From: CAYLSO01 sp964386525
Lineage (GTDB): Bacteria; Eisenbacteria; RBG-16-71-46; DASYSL01
Direction of reading: 5' to 3'
DNA length: 29,185 bases
NCBI GenBank assembly: GCA_964386525.1
Contig: CAYLSO010000148.1
Coordinates: 1 to 29,185 of the forward strand
The first letter of the stretch is position 1. The number at the start of each line of letters is the position of its first letter. The position numbers and the translations under genes were made by a program. Under the pieces are notes generated by a model. That model made no database searches and was not told the DNA's origin. It was given only the letters and a program-made list of their open reading frames with translations. Of the stretch, positions 19,219 through 26,472 are shown one piece after another.

Positions 19219-19247
19219 TTGACATCGTCCCGGCGGGCTGGTAGCGT
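19219..19247 (+). promoter_or_regulatory. Promoter of the riboflavin operon
   Basis: Consensus -35 TTGACA (19219-19224), exactly 17 nt, then TAGCGT (19242-19247). The predicted start, near 19254, coincides with the first bases of the FMN riboswitch. This is the best promoter in the window. Confidence 0.75.
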
Positions 19248-19254
19248 CCGGCTT

Positions 19255-19396
19255 GCTTCCTCGGGGCGGGGTGCAAGTCCCCACCGGCGGTGACAGCCCG
19301 CGAGCCGGCCCTTCGCCCGCTGTACGCGGCGCGAGGCGCGGCATGATCCGGTGCGATGCCGGAGCCGACAGTGACAGTCTGGATGGGAGAGGGAGG
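19255..19396 (+). ncRNA. FMN riboswitch (RFN element)
   Basis: Conserved RFN blocks are present in order. GGGGCGGGGTGCAAGTCCCC starts at 19263, followed by ACCGGCGGTGACAGCCCGCGA. Then come GCATGATCCGGTGCGATGCC, GGAGCCGACAGTGACAGTCT and GGATGGGAGAG. P1 can form between CTTCCTC at the 5' end and GAGGGAG at the 3' end. The variable loop P3 region (19310-19340) is moderately long. FMN binding would favour the downstream terminator and switch off the rib genes. It lies directly after the promoter and before ribD. Confidence 0.95.
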
Positions 19397-19437
19397 GAGG
19401 CCGGCGCGCCGCGCGCGTTCCGGCCCGCTCGTCTGCG

Positions 19438-19471
19438 CCCCGCGGGAGAGTTCCTGGCGGGGTTTTCGTTT
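19438..19471 (+). terminator. Intrinsic terminator of the FMN riboswitch expression platform
   Basis: The stem CCCCGC (19438-19443) pairs with GCGGGG (19457-19462), with an inner GGA/TCC pairing, and is followed at once by TTTTCGTTT (19463-19471). This is the only real U tract after a hairpin on the plus strand of the window. It lies 42 nt after the riboswitch and 57 nt before the ribD ATG, so regulation is probably by transcription attenuation. Confidence 0.75.
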
Positions 19472-19527
19472 GCCCCGGCGGGGTGCGGCGCTCCCCGAAC
19501 TCGCTGGCAAGGAGCCGACCGGCGGCG

Positions 19528-20661
19528 ATGGCCTCGGACGAAAGACACCTGCGCGAAGCCCTGGGGCTGGCGGCCCGCGGCCGCGGCCGCACCCACCCCA
19601 ATCCCATGGTGGGCGCGGTCGTGGTGCGCGGCGGCCGCGTCGTCGGGCGCGGCTGGCACCGCCGCCTGGGCGGTCCGCACGCCGAGGTCTACGCGCTGCG
19701 CCAGGCGGGCGCGCGCTCCCGGGGGGCGACGCTCTACAGCACGCTCGAGCCCTGCAACCACTTCGGTCGCACGCCGCCGTGCGTCGAGGCCATCGTGGCC
19801 GCCGGCATCGCGCGCGTCGTGATCCCGGTGATGGACCCCAATCCGATCGTGCGCGGCCGCGGCATCCGGGCGCTGCGGCGCGCCGGCGTCGCGGTCGAGG
19901 TGGGTCCGCTGGCCGCCGAGGCGCGCGCCCTCAACGCCGGCTACTTCAAGGCGCACGCCACCGGGCTGCCCTGGGTGACCCTCAAGCTCGCGGCCAGCCT
20001 CGACGGCAAGCTGGCGCCGCGCTCGCTGCGCGGCTGGCTCACCGGGCCGGAGGCGGTGCGTCTCGCCCACCGCCTGCGCGCCCAGAACGACGCCGTGCTG
20101 ATCGGGGCCGGCACGGCGCGCGGCGACGACCCGCGGTTGACGGTGCGCGCCGTGCGCGGCCCGGACCCGCTGCGCGTGGTGGTGTCGGCGTCGCTGCGCC
20201 TGCCGCCGGCGGGGCGGCTCACCACCGCGCCGCTGGCCGGCGGGACGGTGGTGGCCACGGCCCGCCCGCGGCGCGGAGCGGCGGCGTGGGAGGCGCGGCG
20301 CACGCGTCTGGCGCGGCGCGGCGTGCGCGTCTGGGTTCTGGGGCGGGGCGAACGGGTGCCGCTGCGCCGCCTGCTGCGCCGGCTGGTCGGCGAGGGTGTG
20401 AATCAGGTCTTGGCGGAGGGCGGCGCCGCGCTGGCCGGAGCGCTCCTGGAGGAGCGCCTGGCCGACGAGGTGCGGCTGTTCACCGCGCCCATCGTCCTCG
20501 GCGAGGGCGTGGCGTGGGCGGCGGGGATCCGTTTCGAGACCGCGAGCGCGCCGCGGCTGTCGCGACACACGGTGCGGCGCTTGGGACAGGATTGGCTGGT
20601 GTCGGGGAGGGTCGACTACGGTGTTCACCGGAATCGTAGAGGAGCGCGGCCGGGTCCGTGA
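19528..20661 (+). CDS. ribD: Bifunctional riboflavin deaminase/reductase RibD
   Basis: A 377-residue two-domain enzyme for steps 2 and 3 of riboflavin synthesis: deamination of the pyrimidine intermediate, then NADPH reduction of the ribose side chain. The deaminase zinc site is H51-A-E53 with C76 and C85 (EPCNHFGRTPPC). The N-terminal GRGRTHPNPMVGAV is typical. The reductase domain starts near 145 (WVTLKLAASLDGKLA) and includes GAGTARGDDPRLTVR and a glycine-rich LAEGGAALAGALL. I chose ATG 19528, with AAGGAG at 19509-19514; the GTG at 19483 in the same frame would add residues unlike the family. The gene is under FMN riboswitch control and its end overlaps ribE by 41 nt. Confidence 0.95.
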   Translation: MASDERHLREALGLAARGRGRTHPNPMVGAVVVRGGRVVGRGWHRRLGGPHAEVYALRQAGARSRGATLYSTLEPCNHFGRTPPCVEAIVAAGIARVVIPVMDPNPIVRGRGIRALRRAGVAVEVGPLAAEARALNAGYFKAHATGLPWVTLKLAASLDGKLAPRSLRGWLTGPEAVRLAHRLRAQNDAVLIGAGTARGDDPRLTVRAVRGPDPLRVVVSASLRLPPAGRLTTAPLAGGTVVATARPRRGAAAWEARRTRLARRGVRVWVLGRGERVPLRRLLRRLVGEGVNQVLAEGGAALAGALLEERLADEVRLFTAPIVLGEGVAWAAGIRFETASAPRLSRHTVRRLGQDWLVSGRVDYGVHRNRRGARPGP

Positions 20662-21250
20662 GCGCACCCAGGCCGGTGGCCTGGTGCGCCTGACCGTCGA
20701 CTGCGAACGCTGCCTCGGGGGGCTGAAGCCCGCCGACAGCATCGCGGTGAGCGGCTGCTGCCAGACGGTCGTGGAGGTGGACGGCCGCGGCTTCGTGGTG
20801 GAGGTGATGCCGCAGACGCTGCGGCTGACCACGCTCGGGGATCTGCGCCCGGGTGACGAGGTGAACCTCGAGCGGTCGCTGCGGGTCGGCGACACCCTCG
20901 GCGGCCACCTGGTCTTCGGGCACGTGGACGGCGTCGGCGAGGTGACCGGGGTCTTCGACCAGGACGGCGACCGGCGCGTCACGGTGCGCGTGCCCCAGGG
21001 GCTGGAGCGCTACCTGGCGCCGCGCGGCTCGATGTCGCTCGACGGCGTCAGCCTGACCATCGCGGGGGCGGGGCCCGACACCTTCGAGGTGGCCCTCATC
21101 CCCACCACGCTGCGCCTCACGATCGCCGACCGGTACCGCGTCGGGTCGAAGGTGAACCTGGAAGTGGACGTGCTGGCGCGCTACCTGGACCGGATGCTGG
21201 AGACGATGTCGCCGGCGGCGGCGCGCGGCGGGGAAGGAGCGGCCGCATGA
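20621..21250 (+). CDS. ribE: Riboflavin synthase alpha subunit
   Basis: A 209-residue enzyme that dismutates two molecules of 6,7-dimethyl-8-ribityllumazine to riboflavin. It has the two tandem lumazine-binding barrels of the family. The first begins MFTGIVEERGRV and contains DSIAVSGCCQTVVEV. The second begins after GGHLVFGHVDGVGEV and contains GSMSLDGVSLTIAG. The start is GTG 20621 with GGGGAGG at 20604-20610, both inside the end of ribD. The 41-nt overlap means the two are read in different frames over that stretch. The stop overlaps the ribBA ATG in ATGA. Some nomenclatures call this gene ribC; ribE is used here. Confidence 0.95.
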   Translation: MFTGIVEERGRVRERTQAGGLVRLTVDCERCLGGLKPADSIAVSGCCQTVVEVDGRGFVVEVMPQTLRLTTLGDLRPGDEVNLERSLRVGDTLGGHLVFGHVDGVGEVTGVFDQDGDRRVTVRVPQGLERYLAPRGSMSLDGVSLTIAGAGPDTFEVALIPTTLRLTIADRYRVGSKVNLEVDVLARYLDRMLETMSPAAARGGEGAAA

Positions 21251-22644
21251 CACGGCAGGCGAAGCAGCGGCGGGCGCCGGCGGGGAAAGCCCGGCGGGCA
21301 GCCACGAAGCAGGAACGGCCCGCATCCGCGGCGCCCCGGGTGGCCCGGGGAAAGCGGCGGGCGCTCACGCTGGGCGAGCGGATCGCCCCCGCCGGCGCGG
21401 CGGCCGCGGCGCGCGACGAGGCGCGGGCCGAGGCGGCCGTGCTCGCCGCCCTCGATGCGGTCAAGCGGGGCCGCATGGTGGTGGTGATGGACGACGCCCA
21501 GCGGGAGAACGAGGGCGACCTCGTGATGGCCGCCGAGAAGGTCACCCCCGAGGCCGTCAACTTCATGGTCACGCAGGGACGCGGGCTGCTGTGCGTGCCG
21601 CTGGCCGACGCGTGGGCCGAGCGGCTCGACCTCTTCCCCATGACGGCCCAGAGCAGCGCCCTGCACGGCACGTCGTTCACCGTCTCGGTGGACGCCGTGC
21701 GCGGCACGACCACCGGCATCTCGGCCGCCGACCGCGCCGTGACCATCCGGCGGCTGGCCGACCCGCGCTCGCGCCCGGAGGACTTCGCGCGGCCCGGCCA
21801 CGTCTTCCCGCTGCGCGGGGTGACCGGCGGCGCGCTGCGCCGCGCCGGGCACACCGAGGCGGCCCTCGACCTGGTGCGCCTGGCGGGGCTGCGCCCGGCC
21901 GGCGTGCTGTGCGAGATCATGGACGCCGACGGCTCCATGATGTGCATGCCGGCGCTGACGCGCTTCGCCCGGCGCCACGGGCTGTCCACCCTCACGGTGC
22001 GCGACCTCATCGCCTATCGCCGGCGCCGCGAGCGGCTGGTGCGGCGCATCGTCAAGACCGTGCTGCCCATCGCCGAGGGGCGCTTCGACCTGCACCTCTA
22101 CGAGAGTTACGTGGACAACGAACACCACGTCGCCCTCACCCTTGGCGACCTGAGCGCGCGCCAGCCGGTGTTGGTGCGGGTGCACTCGCAGTGCCTGACC
22201 GGTGACGTCTTCGGCTCGCAGCGCTGCGATTGCGGCCCGCAGATGCGTGCGGCGCTGCGGGCCATCGCTGTCGAGGGCCGCGGCGTCTTCCTCTACATGC
22301 GCCAGGAGGGGCGCGGCATCGGGCTGGCCAACAAGCTACGCGCCTACGCCCTCCAGGACGGGGGGCTCGACACCGTCGAGGCCAACGCGCGCCTGGGTTT
22401 CGCGGCCGACCTGCGCGACTACGGCATCGGGGCGCAGATCCTCGTGGACCTGGGGGTGAAGAACCTCCGGCTGCTGACCAACAACCCGCGCAAGGTGGTG
22501 GGCCTCGAGGCCTTCGGGCTGCGCATCGTGCGCCGCGAGCCGATCGAGATCCGCGCCACGGCCGCCAACCGCCGCTACCTGGCGACCAAGCGCGACAAGC
22601 TCGGCCACCTGCTCGAGCTGCCGGGCCCCGAGGAGGACCGGTGA
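21247..22644 (+). CDS. ribBA: Bifunctional 3,4-DHBP synthase / GTP cyclohydrolase II
   Basis: A 465-residue fusion supplying both precursors of riboflavin. The DHBP synthase half has RENEGDLVMAAEKVTPEAVN, followed by VRGTTTGISAADRA and GHTEAALDLVRLAG. The GTP cyclohydrolase II half has zinc ligands C316, C327 and C329 (CLTGDVFGSQRCDC, E. coli spacing), YMRQEGRGIGLANK and LLTNNPRKVVGLE. Both halves look active. The first 75 or so residues before the DHBP domain are unusual: a Lys/Arg/Ala-rich leader (MTRQAKQRRAPAGKARRAA and on) that most RibBA proteins lack. ATG 21247 is chosen for its ATGA overlap with ribE. The next gene, ribH, overlaps in GTGA. Confidence 0.95.
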   Translation: MTRQAKQRRAPAGKARRAATKQERPASAAPRVARGKRRALTLGERIAPAGAAAAARDEARAEAAVLAALDAVKRGRMVVVMDDAQRENEGDLVMAAEKVTPEAVNFMVTQGRGLLCVPLADAWAERLDLFPMTAQSSALHGTSFTVSVDAVRGTTTGISAADRAVTIRRLADPRSRPEDFARPGHVFPLRGVTGGALRRAGHTEAALDLVRLAGLRPAGVLCEIMDADGSMMCMPALTRFARRHGLSTLTVRDLIAYRRRRERLVRRIVKTVLPIAEGRFDLHLYESYVDNEHHVALTLGDLSARQPVLVRVHSQCLTGDVFGSQRCDCGPQMRAALRAIAVEGRGVFLYMRQEGRGIGLANKLRAYALQDGGLDTVEANARLGFAADLRDYGIGAQILVDLGVKNLRLLTNNPRKVVGLEAFGLRIVRREPIEIRATAANRRYLATKRDKLGHLLELPGPEEDR

Positions 22645-23153
22645 GCGCCCCCGGCGAGGGCGCCCCCGCCAAGGGGGCCCCGGCGCCCGCGGCGCGCGCC
22701 GTGGGCCTGGCCGTGGCGGTGGTCGCCAGCCGCTTCAACGGCGCCTACGTCGAGCGGCTGCTGGCCGGCGCCCTGGCCGCCCTGGAGGAGCTCGGCCTCG
22801 CGCGCGAGCGCGTGGCCGTGTACCGTTGCCCGGGCGCCTTCGAGCTGCCGCTCTTGGCGCGCGAGGTGGCGCGCGCGCGGCGGCCGGACTGCATCGTCGC
22901 CCTGGGGGCGGTGATCCGCGGGGAGACCCCGCACTTCGACTTCGTGGCGGGAGAGGCGGCGCGCGGACTGATGGAAGCGTCGCTCGCCACCGGCGTGCCG
23001 GTGAGCTTCGGGGTGATCACGGCCGCCACCCCCGAGCAGGCCGAGGCGCGCACGCGCGCCCCGCTCGACCGCGGCGCGGAGGCGGCGCGCGCGGCGGTGG
23101 AGATGGTCCACGCCCTGGCGGAGGTGCGCCGGCATGCCCCGGACCGCGGGTGA
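22641..23153 (+). CDS. ribH: 6,7-dimethyl-8-ribityllumazine synthase
   Basis: A 170-residue enzyme condensing the pyrimidine from RibD with DHBP from RibBA to form lumazine, the substrate of RibE; family members form pentamers or 60-mer shells. R31-F32-N33 near the start, GAFELPLLAREVA, GAVIRGETPHFDFVAGEA (proton-transfer His at H98) and the GVITAATPEQAEART segment are conserved. An Ala/Pro/Gly-rich stretch of about 20 residues precedes the core. The start is GTG, overlapping the ribBA stop, with GAGGAGG at 22630-22636. nusB starts 20 nt before its stop in another frame. Confidence 0.95.
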   Translation: MSAPGEGAPAKGAPAPAARAVGLAVAVVASRFNGAYVERLLAGALAALEELGLARERVAVYRCPGAFELPLLAREVARARRPDCIVALGAVIRGETPHFDFVAGEAARGLMEASLATGVPVSFGVITAATPEQAEARTRAPLDRGAEAARAAVEMVHALAEVRRHAPDRG

Positions 23154-23631
23154 GCCGCGCGAGCGGCCCGGGGCGGCGCGCCGCCGCGGCCGCGAGACGC
23201 TGCTGCGCGCCCTCTACCAGGCCGACGTCTGCGGCGACGCGCTGGCCGTTACCTGGGAGGCGGCCGTCGCCGAGGAGCGCCTGCCGTCGGAGGCGCTGGC
23301 CTACGCGACCGACGTCTGCCGCGCGGTGCAGGAGCGCGGCGCCGAGGTGGACGCGGCCGTGCGGCGCCACCTCGAGCACTGGTCGTTCGAGCGCCTGGCG
23401 GCCATCGACCGCTCGGTGCTGCGCCTGGCGGCGGCCGAGCTGGTGGCCATGCGCGGCACGCCGGCGCGCGTCGTCCTCGACGAGGCGGTGGCGATCGCAC
23501 AGAAGTTCGGGGGCGCCGAGTCGGGGCCGTTCGTCAACGGCCTGCTCGACCGGCTGGCGCGCCAGCTGCGGCCGGGCGAGCTGGGGGAGGCGGCGGGAGG
23601 CGACCGGCCGGCGAAGAGGAGAGGCTCTTGA
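23134..23631 (+). CDS. nusB: Transcription antitermination factor NusB
   Basis: A 165-residue all-helical RNA-binding protein that works with NusE (S10) at boxA in rRNA antitermination. It starts with a basic RRRGRETLLRALYQADV helix and has WSFERLAAIDRSVLRLAAAE and ARVVLDEAVAIAQKFGG, then FVNGLLDRLARQL near the C-terminus, all characteristic. The first 20 residues are a basic/Gly leader and the last 20 a charged tail. Location after ribH is the classic ribH-nusB arrangement. ATG 23134 lies inside ribH, and the stop overlaps the next gene in TTGA. Confidence 0.93.
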   Translation: MPRTAGEPRERPGAARRRGRETLLRALYQADVCGDALAVTWEAAVAEERLPSEALAYATDVCRAVQERGAEVDAAVRRHLEHWSFERLAAIDRSVLRLAAAELVAMRGTPARVVLDEAVAIAQKFGGAESGPFVNGLLDRLARQLRPGELGEAAGGDRPAKRRGS

Positions 23632-24353
23632 TCATCGCCATCATCAGCGACGTGCACGCCAACCTGGAGGCCCTCCAGACGGTGCTCGAGGACGTCCGGC
23701 GGCAGGGTGCCGAGCGCCTGTGGTGCCTGGGCGACGTGGTGGGCTACGGGGCCGACCCGAATCCGGTCTGCGACCGCATCGCCGCGCAGGCGGATCTGGC
23801 CATCGCCGGCAACCACGACTGGGCCGCGGTCGGCAAGATGAAGATCGGCTACTTCAACTCGGCGGCGGCGGTGGCCATCGACTGGACGGCCGAGCAGCTC
23901 TCCGACCCAAGCCGCGAGTGGCTCGCCGCTCTGCCGCTCCTGCGCATCGAGGGCGAGGCGCGCCTGGTGCACGCCACGCCTTCCGACCCGGCCGGCTGGC
24001 AGTACGTGCTCTCCTCGCCCGACGCCGAGGCCGAGCTGGAGTCCTACCAGGAGACGCTCTGCTTCATCGGCCACTCGCACTTCCCGGCGGTCTACGAGAG
24101 CGACGGCACGGGCCTGCGCTACCTGCAGGACGAGCGCGTGCCGCTGGTGGCCGGGCGTCGTTACCTGGTGAACGTGGGCAGCGTCGGCCAGCCCCGCGAC
24201 GGCGACTCGCGGGCCGCCTATCTGCTGTACGACACCGAGGGCCGGGAGTTGGTCCGGCGGCGGCTGGAGTACGACATCGACCGGGCCGCTCAGAAGATCC
24301 TGGACGCCGGGCTCCCCGACTTCCTGGCCCAGCGTCTGCAGCGCGGGAGGTGA
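23628..24353 (+). CDS. Calcineurin-like metallophosphoesterase
   Basis: A 241-residue cytosolic metallophosphoesterase with all the binuclear metal motifs in order: D8-V-H10, G35-D36-V-V-G (GDVVGYG), G61-N62-H63-D64, VHATPSDP, and GHSHFP. It ends with the NVGSVGQPRDGDSRAAYLL segment typical of the YfcE/DUF-type small phosphodiesterases. The substrate is unknown; family members act on phosphodiesters, nucleotides or diadenosine polyphosphates. The start is TTG, overlapping the nusB stop in TTGA, with a strong AGAGGAGAGG at 23615-23624. It is likely the last gene of the riboflavin transcript, because a promoter follows at 24366. Confidence 0.88.
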   Translation: MIIAIISDVHANLEALQTVLEDVRRQGAERLWCLGDVVGYGADPNPVCDRIAAQADLAIAGNHDWAAVGKMKIGYFNSAAAVAIDWTAEQLSDPSREWLAALPLLRIEGEARLVHATPSDPAGWQYVLSSPDAEAELESYQETLCFIGHSHFPAVYESDGTGLRYLQDERVPLVAGRRYLVNVGSVGQPRDGDSRAAYLLYDTEGRELVRRRLEYDIDRAAQKILDAGLPDFLAQRLQRGR

Positions 24354-24365
24354 CGGGGGCTCGGA

Positions 24366-24394
24366 TTGACGGAGCCTCCGTTCCCACTTATCGT
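24366..24394 (+). promoter_or_regulatory. Promoter at the methyltransferase start (possible leaderless message)
   Basis: TTGACG (24366-24371), exactly 17 nt, TATCGT (24389-24394), in the 50-nt gap after the phosphoesterase gene. The predicted transcript start is about 24401, only a few bases before ATG 24404, and there is no Shine-Dalgarno between them. Confidence 0.6.
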
Positions 24395-24403
24395 TACAGC
24401 CTC

Positions 24404-25276
24404 ATGGGACCGCCCCGGGAATCGACCCCAGAGCACTGGCAGCGGTTCTGGTCGGACGGACGTCCGCTGGAGGACGTCTACTCGAACCAGGAGCGCTTGC
24501 TGGCCGAAGCGTTGCGGGCCCGCGACGTGCGGGGCTGCCGCGCCCTCGAGGTCGGGGCCGGCACCGGGCGGGACACCGTCGCCCTGGTCGAGCGCGGGGC
24601 GGTCGGCTTCGTGGTGGACTACACCTTCGCGGCCTTGGAGCTGGCGCGCGAGGCCTCCCGCCGCTCCGGCGTCCCGGTCCACATGGTGTGCGCCGACGCG
24701 CGCGCGCTGCCGTTTCGCGACGGCGCTTTCGGCCTCGTCTTCCACCAAGGCCTGCTCGAGCACTTCCGCGATCCGGCGCTCATCCTGTCCGAGAACCGCC
24801 GCGTGCTGGAGAGCGGCGGGGTGGCGCTCATCGACGTGCCGCAGCGCTACCACGCCTGGACCGTCCTCAAGCAGATCCTCATCGCCCTGGACCGCTGGTT
24901 CGCCGGCTGGGAGACGCAGTTCAGCCCGGCCGAGCTGGAGCGCCTGGTGCGCCGCGGGCAGCTCGAGGTGAGCCGCACCTACGGGGAGTGGATGGTGCCC
25001 GGGCTGCCGTATCGCGCCGTGCGCGTGCTGCTCGCCAAGGCGGGGGTGCGGGGGCTGCCGATGTACCCGCACGGACCCGCGTGGTGGGACCGCGGCTGGG
25101 AGGCGTGGCGCGCGTGGCTCAAGGAGAGGCGCTGGGCACTCTACACGTGCTTCGTCATCGGCGTGGTGGCGCGCAAGCCGGGAGCGGGCGGCAGCGACAG
25201 CGCGGCCCCCCCCGGCAACCGGGGCGCGGCGGCGGCGCGGCCCGGCGGCGCGCCCGTCCCCGGGGGCGCCGCGTGA
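24404..25276 (+). CDS. Class I SAM-dependent methyltransferase
   Basis: A 290-residue methyltransferase. After HWQRFWSDGRPLEDVYSNQE comes the SAM-binding motif I LEVGAGTGRDT near residues 46-56. Motif II is VDYTFAALELAREA, then VCADARALPFRDGAFGLVFHQG, and LLEHFRDPALILSENRRVL is the motif IV-like region. The C-terminal half is Trp-rich, with a long stretch (MYPHGPAWWDRGWEAWRAWL) seen in methyltransferases of glycan or lipid clusters. The substrate is unknown; the location with GT4 and DUF2723 genes suggests surface glycan or polyprenyl-linked sugar modification. ATG 24404 has no ribosome-binding site. GTG 24350, overlapping the phosphoesterase stop, is an in-frame alternative but its upstream GGGAGG is too close. 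The stop overlaps the next gene in GTGA. Confidence 0.82.
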   Translation: MGPPRESTPEHWQRFWSDGRPLEDVYSNQERLLAEALRARDVRGCRALEVGAGTGRDTVALVERGAVGFVVDYTFAALELAREASRRSGVPVHMVCADARALPFRDGAFGLVFHQGLLEHFRDPALILSENRRVLESGGVALIDVPQRYHAWTVLKQILIALDRWFAGWETQFSPAELERLVRRGQLEVSRTYGEWMVPGLPYRAVRVLLAKAGVRGLPMYPHGPAWWDRGWEAWRAWLKERRWALYTCFVIGVVARKPGAGGSDSAAPPGNRGAAAARPGGAPVPGGAA

Positions 25277-26472
25277 GGATCCTCGCCCTCAACTGGCGGG
25301 ATCCGCGCCACATCGAGGCCGGCGGCGCGGAGGTGCACCTGTGGGAGATCCTCACCCGCTGGCTGCCGCGCGGCGCCGAGATCACCTACCTGGCGTCGAG
25401 CCTGCCCGGCATGGCCCCCGAGGAGACCCTCGACGGGATCCGCATCCTGCGCCGCGGCACGTGGTGGAACGGCAACTGGGCGGCGGCGGCCTGCGTGCGG
25501 CGCGAGCTGGCGGGCGAGAGGTTCGACCTGGTCATCGAGGACCTCAACAAGCTGCCGTACTACTCGCCGCTGTGGGCGCCGGCGCCGGTGCTGGTCATCG
25601 TCCCGCACCTGTTCGGCACCACGGTCTTCGCCGAGGCCTCCTGGCCGGTCGCCGTCGGCGTGTGGGCGCACGAGCTGCTGGTCCCGGCCGTCTACCGCGG
25701 CCGCCCGTTCCTGGCCATCTCCGAGAGCACCCGGCACGACCTCGTGGCCCGCGGCCTCGACCGCGCGCAGATCGCGGTGTCGCACTGCGGCCTCGACCAC
25801 GGCCGCTACCGCCCGGGCCCGGAGAAGACACCCCACCCCTCGGTGCTGTTCGTGGGGCGGTTGAGGCGGTACAAGGGAGTGGATACCTTGTTGGAGGCGT
25901 TCCGCCGGCTACGGCCCGGCCTGCCCGCGGCCCGCTTGACCGTCCTGGGGGACGGGCCGCATCGCCGCGTCCTCGAGGAGAAGGCGCGGCGCCTCGGGCT
26001 GGGGGACGCGGTGGAGTTCACCGGCTTCGTGCCGCTGGAGGAGAAGGTGCGCCGTCTCGCCTCCGCGTGGGTGAGTGCGCTGCCGTCGCCGAAGGAGGGC
26101 TGGGGGCTCACCGTCGTGGAGTCGAACGCCTGCGGAACGCCGGTGGTGGCCAGCCGCTCGCCCGGGCTGGTGGACTCGGTGCGCGACGGCGAGTCGGGTC
26201 TGCTGGTGCCGCACGGCGACGCCGGCGCGCTCGCCCGTACGCTGGCGGGTGTGCTGGACGACGCCGCGCTGCGCGAGCGTCTGCGCGCCGGCGGGCTCGC
26301 CTGGGCGGCGCGCTTCACCTGGGAGCGCTGTTCGGACGAGGCTTGGACGGTGGCGAGCGCGGCGGCGCGGGGGTTGCCGCTGCCCGACCCCGCCGCCACG
26401 CCGGCCGGGGACTGGAACCGTGAACCGCAGCGGGGCGACGAGACCCCGGCTGCGCGACAGAGGACCGCGTGA
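25273..26472 (+). CDS. GT4-family glycosyltransferase
   Basis: A 399-residue retaining GT-B glycosyltransferase. The N-terminal acceptor domain opens with VRILALNWRDPRHIEAGGAE, with the GGAE motif of GT4 enzymes such as PimB-like mannosyltransferases. The donor domain starts with SVLFVGRLRRYKGVDTLLEA near residue 192. It ends in the nucleotide-sugar site PSPKEGWGLTVVESNACG, with the EX7E pair E275 and E283. It probably adds a sugar to a lipid-linked glycan at the cytoplasmic face of the membrane; donor and acceptor cannot be told. The start is GTG, overlapping the methyltransferase stop, and its own stop overlaps the DUF2723 gene in GTGA. Confidence 0.88.
   Translation: MRILALNWRDPRHIEAGGAEVHLWEILTRWLPRGAEITYLASSLPGMAPEETLDGIRILRRGTWWNGNWAAAACVRRELAGERFDLVIEDLNKLPYYSPLWAPAPVLVIVPHLFGTTVFAEASWPVAVGVWAHELLVPAVYRGRPFLAISESTRHDLVARGLDRAQIAVSHCGLDHGRYRPGPEKTPHPSVLFVGRLRRYKGVDTLLEAFRRLRPGLPAARLTVLGDGPHRRVLEEKARRLGLGDAVEFTGFVPLEEKVRRLASAWVSALPSPKEGWGLTVVESNACGTPVVASRSPGLVDSVRDGESGLLVPHGDAGALARTLAGVLDDAALRERLRAGGLAWAARFTWERCSDEAWTVASAAARGLPLPDPAATPAGDWNREPQRGDETPAARQRTA

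Noticed and set aside
19483..19527. GTG 19483 as the ribD start
   Set aside because: It adds 15 residues unlike RibD and lies just after the attenuator U tract. ATG 19528 has an AAGGAG site and starts in register with the family.
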